Assembly: GCA_014237855.1 (NCBI GenBank)
Contig: JABACD010000015.1
Coordinates: 1-64,000, forward strand
Direction of reading: 5' to 3'
Origin: Planctomycetota bacterium
Lineage (GTDB): Bacteria > Planctomycetota > UBA1135 > GCA-002686595
Length of the DNA stretch: 64,000 nt
Positions 36,349 through 44,240 of this stretch are shown piece by piece; the first letter of the stretch is position 1; each line of letters begins with the position of its first letter. The notes under the pieces are model-generated. The model saw only the letters and a list, made by a program, of their open reading frames with translations. It did not search any database and was not told where the DNA came from. Position numbers and translations under genes: made by a program.

Positions 36349-37725
36349 CTAGAGGGCGCCCAGGGCCTTCCGGTCGAGCTTTCCTCGGCCTGTGCGGGGT
36401 AGCTCGCGAACCAGGACCACACTCCTGGGATACTTGTGGCTCGCCAGTCGTGGCTGACACCAGCGAACGATCTCGCGAAAGCTCACATCTCCCTCTTCGC
36501 AGGCAATCACAGCGCGCACCGCTTCGCCGCGTCCATCTGGCAGGGTGCGTCCGATCACAGCCACATCCCGAATCGCGGGGTGCTCGCAGAGTACGCCTTC
36601 GATCTCGAGTGGGTTCACCTTCTTACCCTTGACGTTGATCCACTGACTGCTGCGACCTTGAAGGAATAATTCGCCTTCCTCCATACAGGCCATGTCTTCG
36701 GTCTTGAAGCGGCCGGTACTAAGGCAGTTCTTGCGCCCGGTCCTCTCGGGCCAGTACCCCAGCGCTGTTGCCCGAGAGTGCACGATGACGTGTCCGTGGT
36801 CATCGAATTCAATCCGGACTCCCTCGAGCGGTGAGCCAACCGAGCCACGGACCGCTGCGTCTCCCTTTCGGTCATAGGTGATTCCACCGCACTCGCTGCT
36901 GCCGTAGAGAACATGGATCCTCTCTCCATGTTGCTTGAACCAGGCTGAGGCCGTGCTCGATCGAAGGGGAGCGCCAGCGGAGAGCCACAGACGAAGGCTC
37001 GGTGGAAGCTCCCGGTTCGTGGCCAGCTGCGCGTCGTACCAGCTGGGAACAGAAGGATAGAAGGTCGCACCAAACTCGGAAGCGGTCTCCATGCTGTCAT
37101 CGCGCCCGGGAAAGACCACTGTACATCCAAGGAGCCAGGCGGGGCTCGCCAGCACCGAGAGCCCGTAGGAGTGAGACATGGGGACGGCAGAGAACAGGCG
37201 GTCCGAATGATGCAAGCCCATTGCCTTGATCAGGTTCTCTCCGTCGACCAAGAGAGACCTTGCTGGGGTGATCACGCTGGCTGGCTCGCCGCTGGACCCT
37301 GAGGTCAGTTTCAGGCAAGCGGCGGCTGGCAGTTGGGTGCGTCCGGGGAGCCAGGCCAAGGGGTGCGTTCCGTCGTCGTCACGGAGTGCCGCGCCGGATT
37401 GCCAGCAAGCCGCGGCTCCCAGGGTACTGGCGACCCTCAGCTCTTCTTCCTCCGTCAGGCTGTTGTCCAGGAGCAGCACACAGGCGCCCGCCCAACGGCA
37501 TGCCAGGTAGGCAGCCAGGAACCCTGGTCCAGGCTCGACGCGCAAGGCGATGACGGTTCCCGGGTCCAGGTCGCGCTCCTCGAGTGCACTGCGCCAGGCA
37601 TCTCCGTGGTACCGGATGCGTTCGGCCAGCTCAGCCCGAGTCCAGGCCCCATCCGGGCCCACCGCCGCCAGCGCGGAAGGAGCCTCTTCGGCCAGTTCCA
37701 GCGCACGTGAGAGGAGCGGATCCAT
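36349..37725 (-). CDS. AMP-dependent acyl/aryl ligase
   Basis: A 458-residue adenylate-forming enzyme (ANL superfamily). Visible motifs are the P-loop LKLTSGSSGEP (about 139-149), YGSSECGG (about 277-284), the STGRFKTED hinge region (about 345) and a C-terminal GRGKLDRKAL with the catalytic Lys. It would activate a carboxylic acid as an acyl-adenylate and load it on the acyl carrier protein (39147) or on CoA. In aryl-polyene pathways such a ligase supplies the aryl starter. It opens the minus-strand export operon and is divergent from the flavoprotein gene, with about 108 bases between the starts. Confidence 0.87.
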   Translation of the reverse strand: MDPLLSRALELAEEAPSALAAVGPDGAWTRAELAERIRYHGDAWRSALEERDLDPGTVIALRVEPGPGFLAAYLACRWAGACVLLLDNSLTEEEELRVASTLGAAACWQSGAALRDDDGTHPLAWLPGRTQLPAAACLKLTSGSSGEPASVITPARSLLVDGENLIKAMGLHHSDRLFSAVPMSHSYGLSVLASPAWLLGCTVVFPGRDDSMETASEFGATFYPSVPSWYDAQLATNRELPPSLRLWLSAGAPLRSSTASAWFKQHGERIHVLYGSSECGGITYDRKGDAAVRGSVGSPLEGVRIEFDDHGHVIVHSRATALGYWPERTGRKNCLSTGRFKTEDMACMEEGELFLQGRSSQWINVKGKKVNPLEIEGVLCEHPAIRDVAVIGRTLPDGRGEAVRAVIACEEGDVSFREIVRWCQPRLASHKYPRSVVLVRELPRTGRGKLDRKALGAL

Positions 37726-37819
37726 GGGCAGAAGGATAAGGCCTTGAGGGTCTCCCGGGCGAGGGTTTGGATCTGCATGGTGCTGATTCAGCGGGGAGTG
37801 ATTGAGCCCTGAGTGTCGC

Positions 37820-37825
37820 TATACT
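37820..37825 (+). promoter_or_regulatory. Possible -10 element before the plus-strand biosynthetic operon
   Basis: TATACT lies eight bases before the ATG at 37834, in the short divergent region shared with the ligase gene. No good -35 is seen at the usual distance. If real, the transcript would be nearly leaderless. Low certainty. Confidence 0.3.
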
Positions 37826-37833
37826 CGGCCTCA

Positions 37834-39150
37834 ATGCCCAGTCTCTCTGAGAAGGCCGTGTCTGGATCTCAAGGGTCCAGACCAGGTCAGGTGACCCCGC
37901 TTCGGGGTAAGTACGAGACTGTCGTGCTGGGCGGTGGTCCCGCTGGGGCCTGTGCAGCCGGCTGCCTGGCCGTTGAAGGCCGGCCTGTCCTGGTGCTCGA
38001 ACGGGCACGCTTCCCACGCTTTCACGTGGGGGAATCCTGGCTGCCTCTGGCGAACCCAATCCTGCGTCGACTGGGCCTCACACCGGAGCTCGACGGGATG
38101 GCCAAGGTCAGCAAGTTCGGCGCAACATTCTGTTCCGTCGAGGGTGATCGGTCTGCTCGAGTCGACTTCAGAGATGCGCCAGACGTTCCCGAGCCCCATA
38201 GCTTTCACGCGACGCGAGCGGATTTCGATGCCCTCTTGCTAAATCAGGCAAGAGAGCTGGGCGCTGAAGTTCGCGAAGGCTGTGTGGCTCTCGAAGTCGA
38301 CCTGGAGAACGAGCCACCTCGAGTCCTCGTGCAAGATGATCGAGGGTGCCGGGAGTGGATCGAGACCGAGCTCATTCTCGACGCCACGGGACGACGTGGG
38401 CTGATTGCGAAGCAGCTCAACCTGAGGGTCGTGGATCCGGAGCTGCGCAAGACCGCGCTCTTTGGTCACTTTGAAGGAGTGCCTCACTTGGGGGGGGCGG
38501 CCGAGGGAGACATCCGAATTTGCTGCCGTGAGGCCGGCGGCTGGGTCTGGCTGATTCCGCTCGCCGGTGGTCGCATGAGTATTGGCTTTGTCTTCGACAG
38601 CAGTGAGCGGCCCAAGGAGATCGAGGAGAGTGCGGACGTGTGTCTTGACCGCTGGGTTGCGCAGCTGCCATTGCTGGATGGCTGCCGTGACAGCTTGAGA
38701 CGGGTCAGCCCGGCCATCTGGGAGGCTGACTTCTCCTACCGGACGATGAGTTACAGCGGGGACCGCTGGCTGCTCCTTGGCGATGCCGGATCCTTCCTGG
38801 ATCCTGTTTTTTCCTCCGGAGGGCAAATGGCACTCCAGGCCGGAGCAGAGGCTGCAGATGCGGTAATTGGGGCCCTGGGGCGGGGTAGGCGTGCTCGGCA
38901 CAGGGTGTTTGGACGCTACGATCGGGCTCAGCGCCGCCGCTACCGGTTCTTCCGGCGGCTCGTCGTCGGATTCTATCGCCCCGCCTTTCAGGAGCTCATG
39001 TATCAGCCGGAGACCTGGCCTGCCGGAGCTCGTGCCCTGGCATCCATGTTGGCGGGACAGGACTGTCCACGGCTGACCACTCGCCTGCGAGTCGTTATCC
39101 TCTTCCTGATCGTCAACTTGAAGGAACGCCTGACTTCCCAATATCAATGA
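37834..39150 (+). CDS. Flavin-dependent halogenase-like monooxygenase
   Basis: A 438-residue flavoprotein. It has an FAD-binding VLGGGPAGACAAG (about 35-47), an RFHVGESWLP segment, a KFGATF segment with Lys94 in the place where flavin halogenases keep their catalytic lysine, a WVWLIP hexamer (W237) matching the WxWxIP halogenase signature, and GDAGSFLDPVFSSGG for FAD. Families in this superfamily halogenate aromatic or phenolic substrates, while near relatives are reductases or epoxidases. A GTG at 37813 would add seven residues. It heads a run of six coupled genes; the stop overlaps the ACP start by four bases. A halogenation role is supported by motifs only. Confidence 0.75.
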   Translation: MPSLSEKAVSGSQGSRPGQVTPLRGKYETVVLGGGPAGACAAGCLAVEGRPVLVLERARFPRFHVGESWLPLANPILRRLGLTPELDGMAKVSKFGATFCSVEGDRSARVDFRDAPDVPEPHSFHATRADFDALLLNQARELGAEVREGCVALEVDLENEPPRVLVQDDRGCREWIETELILDATGRRGLIAKQLNLRVVDPELRKTALFGHFEGVPHLGGAAEGDIRICCREAGGWVWLIPLAGGRMSIGFVFDSSERPKEIEESADVCLDRWVAQLPLLDGCRDSLRRVSPAIWEADFSYRTMSYSGDRWLLLGDAGSFLDPVFSSGGQMALQAGAEAADAVIGALGRGRRARHRVFGRYDRAQRRRYRFFRRLVVGFYRPAFQELMYQPETWPAGARALASMLAGQDCPRLTTRLRVVILFLIVNLKERLTSQYQ

Positions 39151-39425
39151 CCGAGACAGAAACCCTGCGCTCAACCATCAAGCGCCTGATAGTCGAACGA
39201 CTCTTTCTCCAGGGGCTGAATCCCGAGGACATCGGCGATGATGTTGCTATTGGAGAAGAGCTCGGCCTGGACTCCATGGACTTTCTCGAACTCGCAGTTG
39301 GGCTCGAGCAGACCTTTGATCTCCAGATCGTTGGCAAGGGCCTCGACCCCGAGTCGCTCAAGTCGGTGAACTCCTTGGTGGAGTTTGTCGAGAAGAAGCT
39401 CGAGGAGAAACAGCAGGGCGCCTGA
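39147..39425 (+). CDS. Acyl carrier protein
   Basis: A 92-residue acyl carrier protein. The phosphopantetheine attachment site is GLDSMDF with Ser43, the acidic helix 2 follows, and the length and pattern of three helices fit. It differs from a housekeeping AcpP (DSM rather than DSL, Ile-Val-Gly loop), as expected for a cluster-specific carrier. It overlaps the flavoprotein gene by four bases and abuts the ketosynthase gene with no gap, so it is the carrier for chain extension by the KS/CLF pair. Aryl-polyene clusters usually have two carriers; only one is seen here. Confidence 0.93.
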   Translation: MTETETLRSTIKRLIVERLFLQGLNPEDIGDDVAIGEELGLDSMDFLELAVGLEQTFDLQIVGKGLDPESLKSVNSLVEFVEKKLEEKQQGA

Positions 39426-40667
39426 ATGGAGCGAGTGGTTGTCACCGGTCTTGGCGCTGTCAGTCCGCATGGTCTGGGAGTCTCTAGCCTGTGGGACGGC
39501 TTGACCGGTTGCCGGGCGGCGATTCGTGACCTCGATCTCTTCGATGCGAGTCTTCATCGCACGAGACTGGCAGGGCAGCTGGAGTCGAGCGTGGCTGATG
39601 CCAGCGGGAGGTTCCCTACAGGCTCTCGGCGCCTCACTCGCACGGACCGCTTTGCTCTCGAGGCCACCCGTGAAGCCCTTCGACACGCGGGGCTCGAGCG
39701 GTCACCAGAGCTGGGAGAGGCCGGGGTCTATTTCGGGACCAGTACCGGCGGAATGCTGGAAGGTGAACGCGTCTACTCGGATGTGGTCAATCAATCGATT
39801 GGTCCCGAAACTCGCCTGAGATTCCTGCAGCTGGCGGGACAGCCGCTGGGGGCACCTGCCGAGGCCATCGCTCGATTCTTTGATCTGCATGGCCCAGTCG
39901 AGACCAGTGGGGCCGCCTGCGCTGCCTCGACCATGGCGCTCGAGACGGCCTTGAGCAGCCTGCGTAGCGGTGAGGTGGAGCTTGCACTTGCCGGAGGCTC
40001 CGACGGCCTGTGTGGCCTGACCTATGGCGGCTTCAATTCCCTGCGAGCAGTGAGCCCCGAGCGCACACGACCCTTTCGCAAGGATCGCGAGGGTCTGAGC
40101 CTGGGGGAGGGTGCGGGCGTACTGGTGCTGGAGACCGAGGCTCATGCTCACCGGCGGGGCGCAACGATACTGGCAGAGCTAGCGGGGGCTGGAACATCCT
40201 GTGACGCTCATCACATGACCGCACCGCACCCCGAGGGAGCTGGCGCACGGCTGGCCATGAAGCGAGCATTGGCCGATGCCGGACTCGAAGCCGAGGACAT
40301 CGATTTCGTCAATGCGCACGGCACGGGGACGCCTCACAACGACGCGGCAGAGTGGTGCGCGCTGTCGAGTGTCTTTGGCGAGAGGGCAGGAGCATTGCCG
40401 CTGACCTCGACCAAGGGTGCCGTCGGACACCTTCTCGGCGCGTGTGGAGCACTCGAAGCGGTCGCTACCATCCTCTGCCTTCAGGCGGGAGTCGTTCATC
40501 CCACACCCGGTCACGGCGAGCCTGATCCGGAGTGTCCGGTGGATCTGGTGATCGATTCACCCCGGGCTATTGCCCCATGCCGGGCAGCAATCTCGGTCAA
40601 TCTGGCCTTTGGCGGGGCAAACGCAGCTGTCGTCTTGCGGCACCCCGAAGCTGGAGCCGGCTCTTGA
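39426..40667 (+). CDS. Beta-ketoacyl-ACP synthase (KS, catalytic subunit)
   Basis: A 413-residue condensing enzyme of the FabF/KS-alpha type. The full catalytic triad is visible: Cys165 in SGAACAAST, His298 in NAHGTGTP and His335 in STKGAVGHLLG (with Lys330), and the C-terminal AFGGANAAV loop. It condenses malonyl units onto an ACP-bound chain in the cytoplasm. The next gene is its inactive partner, overlapping by four bases (TTGA), which is the classic KS-alpha/KS-beta arrangement of type II polyketide and aryl-polyene systems. The chain length would be set by the pair together. Confidence 0.93.
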   Translation: MERVVVTGLGAVSPHGLGVSSLWDGLTGCRAAIRDLDLFDASLHRTRLAGQLESSVADASGRFPTGSRRLTRTDRFALEATREALRHAGLERSPELGEAGVYFGTSTGGMLEGERVYSDVVNQSIGPETRLRFLQLAGQPLGAPAEAIARFFDLHGPVETSGAACAASTMALETALSSLRSGEVELALAGGSDGLCGLTYGGFNSLRAVSPERTRPFRKDREGLSLGEGAGVLVLETEAHAHRRGATILAELAGAGTSCDAHHMTAPHPEGAGARLAMKRALADAGLEAEDIDFVNAHGTGTPHNDAAEWCALSSVFGERAGALPLTSTKGAVGHLLGACGALEAVATILCLQAGVVHPTPGHGEPDPECPVDLVIDSPRAIAPCRAAISVNLAFGGANAAVVLRHPEAGAGS

Positions 40668-41896
40668 GCGCCTCGGTCGTCATCACGGGTGCGGGCACGG
40701 TGGGGCCGGCAGGCTCGGGTTTCGATGCACTGCGCTCAGCCGTTCGCGAGGGGCGTCAGCAGCTCTCCCCGGTGGATCGCTCCGCAGGCTTTCATTGCAG
40801 CGGGCGCGCTGCTCTCGCTGGAGTTCTGGGTGAGGATCCCTACTCACCCTGGCTGTCGATGCGTGATGCCCGGCGGATGAGTCCGGCCAGCCGGATGGCA
40901 GTCACCTCGGCACGCATGGCGATCGAGGCGGCGCAGCTCGGGGAAGGCGACCTCTCAGGAGAGGGCACAGCGATCTGCCTGGGTACGAGCTTTGGCTCGA
41001 CAAACTATGCCTCTGCACTCCTGCAGCAGGTCCACGATCAGGGCCCCTTGAGCATCTCACCTCTGCTGTTCATGGAGACCGTGGCGAACGCTCATGCGGG
41101 TCAGGTAGCCCTGGCTCTGGGAGCCACGGGTTCGAATGTGACCATCTCCCAGCGGGAGGCCAGCGGCCTCCTCGCGGTGGCACGTGGTGCAGATCTGATC
41201 CGGGCTGGGCGGGCGGAGAGAGTTCTGGCTGGAAGCGTTGACGAGGTCAGCCCGATCCTTCATGCCATGCTGGACCGCTTTGGTGCCCTGGCTCGTCCCA
41301 GCCAGGATGAAGATGTGGAGGTCGCTCGGGTGTTCGACTCCGAGCGCGCGGGCTTCGTCATCTCAGAGGGCGGGACGACCTTCGTGCTTGAAGCCGAGGA
41401 GCAGGCTGCCATGCGCGCCGCGCCGATCCTGGCAAGGGTCACGGCCTGTGCGAGAGCGACAGACCCCTCGGCCAGCGCGGCGGATTGGGGGCACGGCCAC
41501 GAGGAGCTCGCTCGGCGTCTGGTGACCCGACTCGAGAGGCAGGGCATTGGTCTGGACTCCATTGATCTGGTGGTGAGTGGGGCCAACGGCAGCCGCCGTG
41601 GAGATGCCCTCGAGGCGCGGGTCTTGAGGGCAGGCTTTGGCTCCATGCTCCCTCCGGTGCTGGCACCAAAGTCGGTCACCGGTGAGTACGGCGGCGGTTT
41701 TCTCGCCAGCGCACTGCTCTCCCTCGAGCCGGTTGACTGGGCTGCGACTCCGGGATTTCGCCGGGAGGATCCCGAGCTTGGCCTCAGTCCCTACCTCGGA
41801 GAAGAGCTGGGGGCAGCACGACGAGTCCTGGTCACGACCCTGGCTGCGGGCGGGGCAGCCTGCTGGTTGGTCATGGAGAGGTGCGACGCGAGATGA
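40664..41896 (+). CDS. Ketosynthase-like chain-length factor (KS-beta), catalytic residues lost
   Basis: A 410-residue protein with the thiolase fold of ketosynthases (SVVITGAGTVGPAG start, PKSVTGEYGGGFLASAL end) but without the triad. The active-site Cys region reads TISQREASGLLAV and the HGTGT region reads VSGANGSRRGD. It is therefore a chain-length-factor type subunit that dimerises with the preceding KS. I set the start at TTG 40664, which overlaps the KS stop by four bases and begins exactly at the first strand; the frame stays open upstream to 40532, but that part lies in the KS gene. The stop overlaps the glycosyltransferase start. Confidence 0.88.
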   Translation: MSASVVITGAGTVGPAGSGFDALRSAVREGRQQLSPVDRSAGFHCSGRAALAGVLGEDPYSPWLSMRDARRMSPASRMAVTSARMAIEAAQLGEGDLSGEGTAICLGTSFGSTNYASALLQQVHDQGPLSISPLLFMETVANAHAGQVALALGATGSNVTISQREASGLLAVARGADLIRAGRAERVLAGSVDEVSPILHAMLDRFGALARPSQDEDVEVARVFDSERAGFVISEGGTTFVLEAEEQAAMRAAPILARVTACARATDPSASAADWGHGHEELARRLVTRLERQGIGLDSIDLVVSGANGSRRGDALEARVLRAGFGSMLPPVLAPKSVTGEYGGGFLASALLSLEPVDWAATPGFRREDPELGLSPYLGEELGAARRVLVTTLAAGGAACWLVMERCDAR

Positions 41897-42573
41897 GAGT
41901 TGGACTCGTGATTCCGGCCTTTGAGGCCGCTCCTAGCATAGCGGACGTCGTTCGACGCAGCCTCGCGGTCAGCTCATCGGAGCAGGTGCTGGTCGTGGAT
42001 GACGGTTCCAGCGATGAGACTGGCCGCAGGGCAGAAGAGGCTGGCGCCACGCTCATCACTCACGAGCACAACCTGGGCAAGGGGGCCGCGCTGCAGACGG
42101 GCTTCGCCTTTTGGATGAGGCAGGCTGTCGACGGCGTCGTGACCCTGGATGCTGACGGCCAGCACTTGCCGGAGGAGGTTCACAAGCTGGTGGCTGCCGC
42201 CGAGACTGGGGCCGACCTCGTCCTGGGCGTGAGAGACCACCTGTTCGAGGAGATGAACCGCCTACGCCGAACCTCGAACCGGCTCTCCACGGGGCTGATC
42301 TCCTATGCAGCGGACTACAGTGTCTCGGATGTCCAGACAGGCTTCCGGTTCTACAGTCGGAACCTGATCGAGACGGTTGGCCTGCGCGAGTCTGGGTTCG
42401 AGGCGGAGAGCGCGGTCTTCGTGAGGGCAGCGCGTAGAGGCCTCGACATCGTGACGACTCCGATTGAGCTGGGTTTCAGTGACGGAACCTGCACGAGTCA
42501 CTATCGGCCGCTCCAGGACAGCGTTCGAATTGCCCGGGCCGTCGTCGGGGCGATGCGGGAGCGTACGGAGTGA
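41893..42573 (+). CDS. Family 2 glycosyltransferase
   Basis: A 226-residue GT-A enzyme of family GT2, close in layout to dolichyl-phosphate-mannose-synthase-like proteins: VGLVIPAFEAAPSI start, VVDDGSSDETG (about 34-44), N-L-G-KGAALQTGF (about 60-70) and the metal-binding DADGQH (about 85). It lacks membrane helices at its end. The ATG at 41893 overlaps the preceding stop (ATGA), and a GTG at 41881 is an alternative. Its stop overlaps the acyltransferase start (GTGA). In many aryl-polyene clusters a GT2 and an acyltransferase are fused; here they are separate but coupled. It may attach a sugar to the product or its lipid anchor. Confidence 0.87.
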   Translation: MRVGLVIPAFEAAPSIADVVRRSLAVSSSEQVLVVDDGSSDETGRRAEEAGATLITHEHNLGKGAALQTGFAFWMRQAVDGVVTLDADGQHLPEEVHKLVAAAETGADLVLGVRDHLFEEMNRLRRTSNRLSTGLISYAADYSVSDVQTGFRFYSRNLIETVGLRESGFEAESAVFVRAARRGLDIVTTPIELGFSDGTCTSHYRPLQDSVRIARAVVGAMRERTE

Positions 42574-43601
42574 AGTCCGGCAGCGGCGGCTCGCAGGCAC
42601 CGACCTTGGGCCGTCTGAGGCGAATACTCGGGCCCTTCTACTTCAACGGGATCTTCTGGTACCGCTTCCAGGCCTGGGCCATGGGCTGGATGCCGCTCTA
42701 TCTGGTGATCCCGATGGCCAGGCTCTTCAGCGTTGGGTTCTTTCTTGCCCTGCACAGCGTTCGTCGGGCGCTGCGGGCAAATCACAAGCTGGTTGATCCT
42801 TCAGCAGGCTGGTGGAGCCTGACCTGGCGCGCCTACCGGACTGTTCATGTCTTCTCATGGTGTCTGGGCGATCGCTACAAGCAGTTTCATCCCAATCCGA
42901 ACTTCGAGTTCTCCTACGAGGGTCGGCATCACTGGGAGTCGGCTCGAGATAGTGGACGAGGGGTCATTGTCGTGACCTCGCACATCGGCGGCTGGGAGAT
43001 CGGGTCAGTGGTTCCTGCTGCGGCCGAGGAGCAGGCCGTCATTCACGTGGTGCGAGAGCGGGAGGCCGATCCCGAGGCTCAGGCCTTCATCGAAGAGCTC
43101 CTGGAGAGCCACGGTGGCTCAGGGTATCGAACTCACTTCGCCGCCGATGACCAGGACCTGGGCATGGAACTCTATGCGGCCCTGCGGGAAGGTGAGGTGG
43201 TGGCTCTTCAGGGCGACCGGCCGCGCCGGGGTGGGCACGTGGTCAGCGTCACCTTGTTTGGCCAGCGGGCCTGTCTACCGCCTGGTCCCGCTCAGCTTGC
43301 GCGCCTGGCAGAGGTCCCGCTCCTGCCGGTCTTCACCTTCTTCGAGGGACCCGGACGATACCGGATCAAGTTCAGCGAGCCAATTCGTGTCCCCCGAACT
43401 GCGGATCGTCTGGCCGATGTTCAGCAGGCGACACAGGTGCTGGCCTCCGTCATCGAGGGCGCCATCCGAGAGCATCCAGAGCAGTGGTTCTGCTTCGCTC
43501 CGCTCGTTCCTTACGAGGGCGAGGAGTCCTCGCCGACGAAGGTCGAGAGCTCACCTTCCGCCACCAGATCACCGGAAGAGCTCGAGACCTCGAAGCGGTA
43601 G
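42570..43601 (+). CDS. LpxL/HtrB-type lysophospholipid acyltransferase
   Basis: A 343-residue acyltransferase of the LpxL/HtrB family. Hydrophobic N-terminal segments (about 45-75) place it at the inner membrane, with the catalytic HX4E motif as SHIGGWEIG (His138, Glu143), a QGDRPRRGG block (about 213-221) and a LPPGPAQLARLAEVPLLPVF segment typical of the family. It would transfer an acyl chain, perhaps linking the polyene to a lipid head. It starts with GTG overlapping the glycosyltransferase stop. Its last 91 bases overlap, on the opposite strand, the end of the dehydratase gene at 43511. Confidence 0.88.
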   Translation: MKSGSGGSQAPTLGRLRRILGPFYFNGIFWYRFQAWAMGWMPLYLVIPMARLFSVGFFLALHSVRRALRANHKLVDPSAGWWSLTWRAYRTVHVFSWCLGDRYKQFHPNPNFEFSYEGRHHWESARDSGRGVIVVTSHIGGWEIGSVVPAAAEEQAVIHVVREREADPEAQAFIEELLESHGGSGYRTHFAADDQDLGMELYAALREGEVVALQGDRPRRGGHVVSVTLFGQRACLPPGPAQLARLAEVPLLPVFTFFEGPGRYRIKFSEPIRVPRTADRLADVQQATQVLASVIEGAIREHPEQWFCFAPLVPYEGEESSPTKVESSPSATRSPEELETSKR

Positions 43602-43957
43602 ATACGGAGCGCTCCGGCCTGAGAGGTGGGAGTTGCACGACAGAGGAATTCCCCGTCAGCATCCAGCCGTAGTGCGTGAAGCTGGACGGCTCGCACTCCG
43701 ACCAGCAGACGTTGCGGTTCGCTGTCGTTCGGCTGGTCGGGGCTCTGGCCGGCCGGCTCGAGGGCTGCTGCAGTCTGCGCAGCCATCTCGATGGCCAGTG
43801 TTGCTGGCACGAAGGCCGGGCCCCTCGGGCACGAGCGAAAGGGAGAGGCGGCGGGCACCTGTGCCTTGCACAGAGCCTCATCACCGCTCTGGAGGATCTC
43901 GCTCACCAGCCGTGCAGGCCCCGACTGGGGCAGGGTGACCAGCGGGCTAACCGACAC
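43511..43957 (-). CDS. Hotdog-fold dehydratase-like protein (ApeP-like)
   Basis: A 148-residue single hotdog domain. The central helix reads PATLAIEMAAQTAA (about 51-64), with the Glu and Gln of FabZ/FabA-type dehydratases. The usual His of the catalytic pair is not obvious near the N-terminus. ApeP-type dehydratases are similarly short and divergent. It would remove water from 3-hydroxyacyl-ACP to make the conjugated double bonds. It is the last gene of a minus-strand operon, overlapping the preceding dehydratase gene by 11 bases and the acyltransferase gene tail-to-tail by 91 bases. Confidence 0.7.
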   Translation of the reverse strand: MSVSPLVTLPQSGPARLVSEILQSGDEALCKAQVPAASPFRSCPRGPAFVPATLAIEMAAQTAAALEPAGQSPDQPNDSEPQRLLVGVRAVQLHALRLDADGEFLCRATPTSQAGALRIYRFEVSSSSGDLVAEGELSTFVGEDSSPS

Positions 43958-44240
43958 GAATTACCCCCTGCAGGACGGGCTGCCCCTGACGTTGAACGCT
44001 GACTCTCACCAGACCCTCTTCATCGACCTCGCTGATCTGGAAGCACAGGGCCTCGCGTGGGCCAACCGTGGCGCGAAAGCGCAGGCGACCAATCTCGCGG
44101 GGAACGACGCCTGGCAGCTGGCGCTCGAGCAGGTGCTGGAGGAGAAAGAGCTGGGAGACACCAGAGAGAACCGGCTGCCCCTCGAAGTGCCCCTCGAAGA
44201 GCGCGCTCCACTCCGGAATGCACATCTCGCTCTCGATCAT
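43947..44240 (-). CDS. Hotdog-fold 3-hydroxyacyl-ACP dehydratase (ApeI-like)
   Basis: A 97-residue hotdog domain with the motif FEGHFEGQPVLSGVSQL (His18 in GHF), the clear signature of FabA/FabZ/ApeI-type dehydratases. The residue after PVL is Ser where Pro is usual. The ATG at 44240 (MIESEMCIPE) fits the family start; the frame is open to 44300 inside the flavoprotein gene. It overlaps both neighbours, by four bases with the flavoprotein gene and by 11 with the second dehydratase gene, so all three are one operon. Function in polyene formation is inferred from family and context. Confidence 0.82.
   Translation of the reverse strand: MIESEMCIPEWSALFEGHFEGQPVLSGVSQLFLLQHLLERQLPGVVPREIGRLRFRATVGPREALCFQISEVDEEGLVRVSVQRQGQPVLQGVIRVG

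Noticed and set aside
38239..39174. 311-codon frame on the minus strand over the halogenase-like gene
   Set aside because: Shadow frame; no family resemblance, and it opposes a gene with clear FAD motifs.
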